Position numbers and translations under genes: made by a program. Source: Bacillota bacterium (lineage in GTDB: Bacteria > Bacillota_A > Clostridia > Clostridiales > Clostridiaceae). From it: a DNA stretch of 12,475 bases. The stretch is taken from positions 1 to 12,475 of the forward strand of contig JAKBFR010000065.1 of NCBI GenBank assembly GCA_021837545.1, read 5' to 3'. Positions 7,331 to 12,475 of this stretch are shown here, in pieces (position 1 is the first letter of the stretch; each line of letters opens with the position of its first letter). Below the pieces are notes generated by a model. The model made no database searches and was not told the DNA's origin. It saw only the letters and a list, made by a program, of their open reading frames with translations.

Positions 7331-7408
7331 TTCAACTCACAATGCACAATTAAGGATGAAGTTCCATTGGAACTCTTTCCTCCATCGTGCATTGTTAATT
7401 GTGAATTG
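7331..7408. repeat. Repeat-derived parE-parC spacer with inverted ends and central hairpin
   Basis: Nearly the whole spacer is built from repeat sequence. ACAATGCAC (7339-7347) and GTGCATTGT (7387-7395) are exact inverted copies. In the middle AGTTCCA (7360-7366) and TGGAACT (7368-7374) form a perfect 7-1-7 palindrome. The left end (7331-7353) matches 3645-3667 at 21 of 23 bases and the right end (7387-7400) matches the same element inverted. The layout is like a small MITE or intergenic repeat. There is no U-tract, so parE-parC transcription should continue, with the hairpin a possible RNA processing or stability site. Confidence 0.65.
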
Positions 7409-9361
7409 CTAATTAAATTCTCCGTACTTATAAATATATTTCTTTCTAGGTTCTACAATTTCACCCATAAGTAGTGAAACCATCTTTTCAGCTTTTGCTG
7501 CATCTTCTATATTAACTTGAAGAAGTGTTCTGCTTTCTGGATTTAATGTTGTGTCCCACAATTGATCTGGATTCATTTCTCCAAGACCTTTATATCTTTG
7601 AATCAATGCACCTTTTCCTATTTCCTTCTTTGTCTTTTCTAAATCTTCATCACTATAAGCATACTTCATTGTAGTTTTACCTTTTGTTTCCTTATATACC
7701 TTATATAGAGGAGGTTGTGCTAAATACAAATGGCCATTTGCTATTAATGGCTTCATATATCTATAAATATAAGTCATCCAAAGTGTTCTAATATGATATC
7801 CATCCACATCAGCATCACTCATTATTATTATCTTATCATATTTCAAATCTGCCTCTTTATAGTTATCTAATGTTCCAGTTCCAACGGCTGTATTAAATAT
7901 TTTCAATTCCTCTGATGCTAATACATTTTCAAGCTTTTGTTTTTCCGTATTCATTATTTTACCTTTAGAAGGCATTATAGTTTGAAATCTTCTGTCTCTA
8001 GCTTGCTTTGCAGAACCACCTGCTGAATCTCCTTCCACAACTATAAATTCATTTACAGTTTTGTCTTTCAATGTACACACTGCAACCTTACCTGCAAGTG
8101 GTGCAGTTCCTTTTCCTATCTTCTTTTTTTCTGCGTCATTTATTTTCTTGATTTTATCTCTTCTTTTTGCTGCTTCTAATGCATTATTTATTAGGCTTGT
8201 CGCTAAAGGTTTATTATCTTCAATCCATTCAGAAAATTTAGTATAAACTAAATCATTCATCATAGTATACGCTTCATTATTACCAAGCTTAGTTTTAGTT
8301 TGACCTTCAAAGATAGGATTTGTGATTTTTATTCTTACAATAGCTGTCATGCCTTCTCTTAAGTCGTCTCCTTCAAAGTCCTTATCTTTTTCCTTAACTA
8401 ATCCAAGCTTCTTTGCCCATTCTTTAAAAGATCTTGTCATTCCAGTTTTAAACCCTGTTTCATGAGTACCTGCTTCAGTTGTCGGAATGTTATTTACATA
8501 ACTTGCAATATATTCTGTAGTTGAATCTGTAAATTGCATGCAAACTTCTCCATACATTTGAAGATTTCCGACTGTTCTTTCACCATCAAAAATTATTGGT
8601 ACTTCATGAATTGGTGTTTTACTTTCGTTTAAATAATTAATAAAATCTAAAAGACCATTTTCAGAATAATATTCCTTAGTTATTTCTTGTCCTTTTCTCT
8701 TATCTATTAATTCTAAGGTTATACCTTTATTTTGAAATGCCAATTCTTGCAATCTACTATCTATTATGTCAAATTTAAAATCAGTTGTTGAGAAAATTTC
8801 CTTATCTGGTTTAAATGTAACTTTTGTTCCCATCTTATTTGTTTTTCCAATTATCTTTAAACTTACAACTGCTGTTCCTGGCATATCTCTTTTTAATTCT
8901 TTATCAAAAGCATATTCAAATCTTTGTCTATATATATTACCATTTTGATATACCTCAGCTTCTAACCACTCTGATAAAGCATTTACAACAGCAGACCCAA
9001 CTCCATGAAGTCCTCCAGAAGTCTTATAATTTTTATTATCAAACTTCCCTCCTGTATGTAATTCTGTAAATACCATCTCAACTCCAGATTTCTTCTTAAT
9101 AGGATGAATCCCTGTAGGTATACCTCTTCCATTATCTAATATTGTTACACTTTTATCTTCATTTAAAGTTATAGTAACCTTATTTCCATATCCATTAGCT
9201 ATTTCATCTATGGAGTTATCAATTATTTCCCATATACAATGATGTAGCCCCTTGCTTCCTGTAGAACCTATATACATTCCTGGTCTTACTCTAACAGGTT
9301 CTAATTTTTCAAGCGATGTTAAATCTGTCACATCATAAGTATTAGTATTTTTAAATTCCAC
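7409..9361 (-). CDS. parE: ParE, DNA topoisomerase IV subunit B (ATPase)
   Basis: ParE supplies ATP-driven strand passage for topoisomerase IV. The 650-residue protein begins with a GHKL ATPase domain: RPGMYIGS (26-33), catalytic E45 and N49 in EIIDNSIDE (45-53), DNGRGIP (76-82) and the lid GGLHGVG (116-122). The transducer domain carries the ATP-contacting GQTKTK loop (353-358). The TOPRIM domain has EGDSAGG (443-449), PSKGKIMN (464-471) and metal-binding DADVDG (516-521), followed by RYKGLGEMNP (589-598), a hallmark of the GyrB/ParE family. Nothing is missing. The start is GTG, supported by TGGAGGGA 4 bases upstream. It is first in an operon with parC. A strong promoter and a LexA-like palindrome precede it. 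GyrB is the alternative name, but pairing with this parC favours ParE. Confidence 0.92.
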   Translation of the reverse strand: MEFKNTNTYDVTDLTSLEKLEPVRVRPGMYIGSTGSKGLHHCIWEIIDNSIDEIANGYGNKVTITLNEDKSVTILDNGRGIPTGIHPIKKKSGVEMVFTELHTGGKFDNKNYKTSGGLHGVGSAVVNALSEWLEAEVYQNGNIYRQRFEYAFDKELKRDMPGTAVVSLKIIGKTNKMGTKVTFKPDKEIFSTTDFKFDIIDSRLQELAFQNKGITLELIDKRKGQEITKEYYSENGLLDFINYLNESKTPIHEVPIIFDGERTVGNLQMYGEVCMQFTDSTTEYIASYVNNIPTTEAGTHETGFKTGMTRSFKEWAKKLGLVKEKDKDFEGDDLREGMTAIVRIKITNPIFEGQTKTKLGNNEAYTMMNDLVYTKFSEWIEDNKPLATSLINNALEAAKRRDKIKKINDAEKKKIGKGTAPLAGKVAVCTLKDKTVNEFIVVEGDSAGGSAKQARDRRFQTIMPSKGKIMNTEKQKLENVLASEELKIFNTAVGTGTLDNYKEADLKYDKIIIMSDADVDGYHIRTLWMTYIYRYMKPLIANGHLYLAQPPLYKVYKETKGKTTMKYAYSDEDLEKTKKEIGKGALIQRYKGLGEMNPDQLWDTTLNPESRTLLQVNIEDAAKAEKMVSLLMGEIVEPRKKYIYKYGEFN

Positions 9362-9365
9362 AAAA

Positions 9366-9373
9366 TCCCTCCA
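9366..9373 (-). promoter_or_regulatory. Ribosome binding site fixing the parE GTG start
   Basis: TGGAGGGA on the minus strand lies 4 bases before GTG (9361-9359). No in-frame ATG is better placed, and the reading frame from GTG gives the expected N-terminus before the RPGMYIGS motif. Confidence 0.75.
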
Positions 9374-9377
9374 TCTT

Positions 9378-9389
9378 GAACACCAGTTC
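9378..9389. promoter_or_regulatory. LexA-box-like palindrome in parE-parC leader
   Basis: GAAC-ACCA-GTTC at 9378-9389 matches exactly the GAAC-N4-GTTC core of the Gram-positive LexA (DinR) operator. It lies between the predicted transcription start near 9413 and the parE ribosome binding site. The central four bases fit the extended Bacillus consensus only partly, and the flanks are T rather than C and G. Control of parE-parC by the SOS response would be unusual and is inferred from this one site. Confidence 0.45.
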
Positions 9390-9419
9390 TTATTTATTTA
9401 TAAATTTCTATTCTATAAG

Positions 9420-9448
9420 AATATACTTCCTTTCTGCTTTAATGTCAA
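9420..9448 (-). promoter_or_regulatory. Strong sigma-A promoter for parE-parC
   Basis: On the minus strand a perfect TTGACA (9443-9448) and TATATT (9420-9425) are separated by exactly 17 bases, with a run of T just before the -35. Transcription should start near 9413, leaving a leader of about 52 bases that contains the LexA-like palindrome. Confidence 0.8.
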
Positions 9449-9552
9449 AAAAACTTAAGTAGACTGGCATTTCTTATTTTTTTATTTTTCTAATCTACTA
9501 AGATATTTGTTCCTTTATTGTACATATTGAATTGAAATAATTGGTACCTAAA

Positions 9553-9583
9553 ATTATACCATAATAAAAGAGTGTACTATCAA
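9553..9583 (-). promoter_or_regulatory. Possible second upstream promoter for parE, extended -10
   Basis: On the minus strand TATGGTATAAT contains a perfect TATAAT (9553-9558) with the extended -10 pattern TRTGN. TTGATA (9578-9583) lies 19 bases upstream, which is long, but an extended -10 tolerates a weak -35. It overlaps the terminator hairpin of the preceding glycosyltransferase gene. Confidence 0.35.
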
Positions 9584-9597
9584 AATAATACACTCTT
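9560..9597 (-). terminator. Rho-independent terminator of the glycosyltransferase gene
   Basis: AAGAGTGTA (9568-9576) and TACACTCTT (9589-9597) form a perfect 9-pair stem with a 12-base loop, starting 20 bases after the gene's stop codon. On the minus strand the stem is followed by the U-rich tail TTATTAT, and the last pairs of the stem are also U. Confidence 0.75.
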
Positions 9598-9617
9598 AAA
9601 ATCAAAATTTCAAAGTT

Positions 9618-11006
9618 CTATACATCACATATTTCTATCTTTCTAACATGTTTTGTATGACTCCATTCCTTATTATTCTTATTTAAAATGCCTTGAATTG
9701 TAATTGGTATCCATGTTACTGTATAGAATGCATATAGCCAGAATCTAAAGAACAATATTAATTCTTTCTTTCCTAAGAATATTCCAGTCATTATTAAAAA
9801 TAGTAAGTTATATCCTATTCCTATTAACCATGAAATAATCCAATTATCTATATTGGTAACTAAATATGGAACTGCAAAAACATTGCTTGAATATAATGCC
9901 ATCATAAATAAAAATGGTTTTGTAACCTTCTTATCAATTGCGAGTACTAATGGCGTAATTAAAAATTGAATAACTGCAAATGCTTTAAACGCTGTATCAC
10001 TAAATAAATAGTTGATTATAAATATATTCACGCCACTAGTATTGGCCTGTATTAACGTAAGTACTGCTGAAATACCTATTAACAATGTTATAAAAGGTTG
10101 CAATACATATAGTGCGCAGTCAAATACATAAAATTTTCTATCTATGATTGATTTCTTAATTAATTTAAAGAAATACCTTGAAGCAACATCTGTAAATCCT
10201 TGCATCCATCTTTTTCTTTGTTTCCATGATTGCATAAGCTTTAATGGTTTTTCATCATATATGATAGCATCATGAGCCCAACCTACTTTTTCTCCATTTA
10301 AGACAAGTTTACAAGTAAACTCTAAGTCTTCTGTAAGACACGTAGCACCCCAACCTAATTTTTTTAATGTACTAGTTTCTATAGCAAATCCAGTACCACC
10401 AATTTGATTAGAAAATCCTACATTTGCTCTAGCTAATTGGAACATTCTGTTTTGAGTCCAAAAAGCTATAGAATATGCTGCTGCAATCCATGAATCTTCT
10501 GGATTTTTGCTATCAATATATCCCTGTACAACTTTATATCCATCCTGCATTTTAGAATTAATCTCTTTTAAGAAATTCTTATGTACAAGATTATCTGCAT
10601 CAAAGATTGCAACAGCCTCATATTGTTTATTCATCTTAAATAGCTTTGCAAACATCCATTCCAATGCATAACCTTTGCCTTTTTTATCTTCTACAAACCT
10701 TTCACAAACATTTACGCCATAGCCTTTAGCTATTTTAGCTGTATCATCTGTGCAATTATCTGCAATAACGAAAATATCATACATATCTTTAGGATAATCT
10801 AGTTTTAACATACTTTCTATAAGACTACCAACAACTACTTCTTCATTATGTGCTGCAATTAATAATGCGAACTTATTTTTAGGTGTATAATTTTTCTTTT
10901 CTTCTTTCCTAAAAAGACCTATTAACCCTAAAATTAAATAATAGCATGTTATTCCAAAAACAAAAATTTGAAAAAAAGCAGTTATGGTAAAAATATATTT
11001 TCCCAT
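9618..11006 (-). CDS. Membrane family 2 glycosyltransferase (processive, cellulose-synthase-like)
   Basis: This 462-residue protein probably builds or extends an extracellular glycan at the cytoplasmic membrane. One N-terminal membrane helix (about 5-32) is followed by a GT2 (GT-A fold) catalytic domain: AAHNEE (51-56), D83 in ADNCTDDT, DAD (136-138) for metal and UDP-sugar, TED (225-227) with the likely catalytic base, and QRKRW (263-267), the Q/R-x-x-R-W motif of processive synthases. Four or five membrane helices follow (about 296-440). The layout resembles poly-N-acetylglucosamine and hyaluronan synthases, but the sugar cannot be told from sequence and no partner genes adjoin. I chose ATG at 11006 over an in-frame GTG at 11015, because AGGAG lies 8 bases before the ATG while the GTG overlaps it. 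It has its own promoter and terminator. Confidence 0.85.
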   Translation of the reverse strand: MGKYIFTITAFFQIFVFGITCYYLILGLIGLFRKEEKKNYTPKNKFALLIAAHNEEVVVGSLIESMLKLDYPKDMYDIFVIADNCTDDTAKIAKGYGVNVCERFVEDKKGKGYALEWMFAKLFKMNKQYEAVAIFDADNLVHKNFLKEINSKMQDGYKVVQGYIDSKNPEDSWIAAAYSIAFWTQNRMFQLARANVGFSNQIGGTGFAIETSTLKKLGWGATCLTEDLEFTCKLVLNGEKVGWAHDAIIYDEKPLKLMQSWKQRKRWMQGFTDVASRYFFKLIKKSIIDRKFYVFDCALYVLQPFITLLIGISAVLTLIQANTSGVNIFIINYLFSDTAFKAFAVIQFLITPLVLAIDKKVTKPFLFMMALYSSNVFAVPYLVTNIDNWIISWLIGIGYNLLFLIMTGIFLGKKELILFFRFWLYAFYTVTWIPITIQGILNKNNKEWSHTKHVRKIEICDV

Positions 11007-11014
11007 TACATTCA

Positions 11015-11019
11015 CTCCT
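11015..11019 (-). promoter_or_regulatory. Ribosome binding site fixing the glycosyltransferase ATG start
   Basis: AGGAG on the minus strand ends 8 bases before the ATG at 11006-11004. The in-frame GTG at 11015-11013 shares a base with this site and so cannot be served by it. Confidence 0.7.
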
Positions 11020-11026
11020 AATACTC

Positions 11027-11045
11027 AATGAGAATTATTCCCATT
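11027..11045. promoter_or_regulatory. Fur/PerR-like 9-1-9 palindrome in glycosyltransferase leader
   Basis: AATGAGAAT-T-ATTCCCATT is a 19-base inverted repeat with eight of nine arm positions matching. The inner part, TGAGAAT-N-ATTCCCA, resembles the 7-1-7 Fur-family operator TGATAAT-N-ATTATCA at 11 of 14 positions. It lies between the promoter and the ribosome binding site. In RNA it could also form a 7-pair hairpin. Confidence 0.35.
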
Positions 11046-11082
11046 CATTTTTATATATTTTCTTTTATATTATTCCTATTTA

Positions 11083-11111
11083 ATAATATTTCAATAGAAA
11101 TGAAAAATCAA
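11083..11111 (-). promoter_or_regulatory. Predicted sigma-A promoter for the glycosyltransferase
   Basis: On the minus strand TTGATT (11106-11111) and TATTAT (11083-11088) are 17 bases apart. Transcription would start near 11076, giving a leader of about 70 bases. Confidence 0.6.
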
Positions 11112-11218
11112 CCCTATATTTCTTAAGATAAAATTAATATTTAAAATTTTTTTTTAATACGCGTTAATGTTTATTATATTTCAATCTTTAGAGATAATGT
11201 AAATCCTTTAAAATCATG
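11112..11218. other. AT-rich spacer between rhomboid terminator and glycosyltransferase promoter
   Basis: This is the remainder of the 306-base intergenic region. It holds A/T runs, including nine T at about 11147-11155, and no open frame with a ribosome binding site. I see nothing else that I can support. Confidence 0.5.
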
Positions 11219-11271
11219 AAAAATAATGAGTTATTAAGTTTACTTTTAACGGCACTCTTAATAACTCATTA
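11219..11271 (-). terminator. Strong terminator of the rhomboid gene
   Basis: Arms at 11224-11238 and 11257-11271 are exact inverted copies of 15 bases around an 18-base loop. On the minus strand the stem is followed directly by five T (11223-11219). It starts 41 bases after the rhomboid stop codon. Confidence 0.8.
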
Positions 11272-11312
11272 ATTTAATATAATACTGCATTTATTATCAT
11301 TTTTTAATTATT

Positions 11313-12395
11313 TTATAAAACTTTTTTATTTTTATAAAATAATTTATAATATATTTCTTGTATTGTTTTCCTTGATGTTCTATAAATAATATATCCTACC
11401 AATAAACCACCAATTAAACCACCAATATGTGCAAAATTATCAATATTTTTAATACTTAACCCTATAAATAGATTTATTACTATTATTTGCATTAAACTTG
11501 ATATATATTTTTTATCTATTCTATGCCTTTCTATAATAGCAAAAGATAATAATGCTCCCATAAGACCAAATATTCCACCTGATGCACCTACTGATATACT
11601 ATTGGGGCTCATGAAATAGCTTAATGAACTTGACGTTATGCATGAGATAATATATATAATTAAATATTTTTTAGTTCCATAAATTTGTTGAATTTGTGGT
11701 CCTATTATATATAAAGAATACATATTGCATGCTATATGTATTAAATTAGAATGTAAGAAGGCACAAGTTAATAATCTCCAAACTTCACCTTGTTCAATTA
11801 ATACATTATACTTCGCTCCAAAATTTATTAATACCGAATTATTTATCACATTTATCATTTCGTTTGATATTCCGTTTGAAGATCCACGTACAGTATTAGT
11901 AATATTCATAATAGCAACTTGCGTAATAATAAATAGTATTATATTTATTGATATTATAACTAATGTAGTTATTTTATCTTTTAAAAAATTTTCTCTTGTA
12001 TGCTTAATTTTAAAACTATTTTGTTGCACATTATTTTCAAATATCTGTTTTAATGGTATACATGATTCATCATATGCAATAATATTATTGTTTTCCCTAT
12101 TTATAATAATTTTATGTCCCATTGGTGAATACTCAGTTTGTACATGTTCTTTATGTGACAAAATTATCATATTTAAAGAGAATGGTTTTGCTAATGTTTT
12201 TATATACTCAATTGCTTCTGAGTAATCTATATTTTCACTTTCATCATCACTAATCAAAGCACAATATATACTATCATTTAGCTCTTTAATAGCTAAAAAT
12301 TTATCTTCACCATGAAAATTACTATAGTATTGTTTTATATAAAAGTTTTCTTTATTTATTAAAATCTTATAAAATTTTTCTTCGAATTTTTTCAT
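11313..12395 (-). CDS. Rhomboid-family intramembrane serine protease with N-terminal soluble domain
   Basis: Rhomboids cut membrane proteins within or near their transmembrane segments. In this 360-residue protein the catalytic serine is S272 in GASGGIFG (270-277) and the catalytic histidine is H323 in AHIGGLIGG (322-330). Supporting marks are WR (206-207) in the L1 loop and H215, H220 and N224 in the helix that follows, equal to the H-x4-H-x3-N pattern of the family. Hydrophobic segments lie at about 142-163, 208-232, 243-262, 270-288, 299-314 and 321-338. Residues 1-140 are hydrophilic and unrecognised, preceding the first membrane helix as in the larger Bacillus-type rhomboids. The ATG has ATAGGT about 8 bases upstream. 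It seems to be a single-gene transcript. Substrates cannot be inferred. Confidence 0.92.
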   Translation of the reverse strand: MKKFEEKFYKILINKENFYIKQYYSNFHGEDKFLAIKELNDSIYCALISDDESENIDYSEAIEYIKTLAKPFSLNMIILSHKEHVQTEYSPMGHKIIINRENNNIIAYDESCIPLKQIFENNVQQNSFKIKHTRENFLKDKITTLVIISINIILFIITQVAIMNITNTVRGSSNGISNEMINVINNSVLINFGAKYNVLIEQGEVWRLLTCAFLHSNLIHIACNMYSLYIIGPQIQQIYGTKKYLIIYIISCITSSSLSYFMSPNSISVGASGGIFGLMGALLSFAIIERHRIDKKYISSLMQIIVINLFIGLSIKNIDNFAHIGGLIGGLLVGYIIYRTSRKTIQEIYYKLFYKNKKVL

Positions 12396-12440
12396 ATTAT
12401 TTACCTATCCTCATATGAAAATTATTTATATTATCCATTA

Positions 12441-12470
12441 TATATAGAATCCTTCAGTGAAAATCTTCAA
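12441..12470 (-). promoter_or_regulatory. Candidate promoter for the rhomboid gene
   Basis: On the minus strand TTGAAG (12465-12470) and TATATA (12441-12446) are 18 bases apart; an overlapping TATAAT (12437-12442) is an alternative -10. The leader would be about 40 bases. The window ends just upstream, so other elements may be missing. Confidence 0.4.
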
Positions 12471-12475
12471 TATAC

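Noticed and set aside
7361..7373. GTTCCATTGGAAC as a second LexA-type site
   Set aside because: The half-sites are in the inverted order (GTTC...GAAC) and the spacing is 5, so it does not fit the LexA operator; it is the central hairpin of the repeat.
8824..9069. Plus-strand open frame opposite parE
   Set aside because: It is antisense to the conserved ATPase domain and its composition is typical of reversed coding sequence.
11007..11015. GTG at 11015 as the start of the glycosyltransferase
   Set aside because: It overlaps the AGGAG ribosome binding site; the ATG three codons later is correctly spaced.
11725..12225. Plus-strand open frame of 166 codons opposite the rhomboid gene
   Set aside because: It lies fully antisense to a gene with intact catalytic motifs, its translation is hydrophobic and composition-driven (poly-Ile/Phe from reversed AT-rich codons), and I see no ribosome binding site.
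1..12475. Novel multi-gene system, mobile island, CRISPR array or defence locus
   Set aside because: All eight genes belong to well-known families with intact motifs; there are no direct repeat arrays, integrases, transposases, tRNA genes or clusters of unknown genes.

Overview
The window looks like a chromosomal segment of a low-GC Firmicute, most likely Clostridium sensu stricto (C. beijerinckii/butyricum-like). The support is very AT-rich DNA with A/T-ending codons, strong AGGAGG-type ribosome binding sites, canonical sigma-A promoters, and protein sequences (clostridial RecJ, flavodoxin with a YGW loop, a long ParC) that resemble that group. This is inference from pattern, not from a search. 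All eight confident genes lie on the minus strand, so transcription runs from high to low coordinates.

In transcription order: (1) a rhomboid-family intramembrane serine protease with a soluble N-terminal domain (12395-11313), ending at a strong terminator; (2) a membrane-anchored family 2 glycosyltransferase (11006-9618) with its own promoter, a Fur/PerR-like palindrome in its leader, and its own terminator; (3) the topoisomerase IV pair parE-parC (9361-7409 and 7319-4413), driven by a near-perfect sigma-A promoter and carrying an exact GAAC-N4-GTTC (LexA-box-like) sequence in its leader; (4) a probable operon of a DJ-1/PfpI-family gene, recJ and murG (4212-739); (5) a flavodoxin (587-156) with its own promoter and a Rex-box-like palindrome in its leader.

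The parE-parC spacer and the DJ-1/recJ spacer hold copies of a short dispersed inverted-repeat sequence. In the second case the repeat encodes the last residues and the stop codon of the DJ-1 gene. Functionally this is a housekeeping region: chromosome decatenation (ParE/ParC), DNA repair (RecJ), peptidoglycan lipid II synthesis (MurG), low-potential electron transfer (flavodoxin), membrane proteolysis and glycan synthesis.

I see no phage, CRISPR, toxin-antitoxin, defence or transposase genes, and no new multi-gene system. The points most worth a second look are the three operator-like palindromes (LexA-, Rex- and Fur-like), the eight apparent blade repeats in the ParC C-terminal domain, the altered phosphate-binding loop of the flavodoxin, and the repeat elements.
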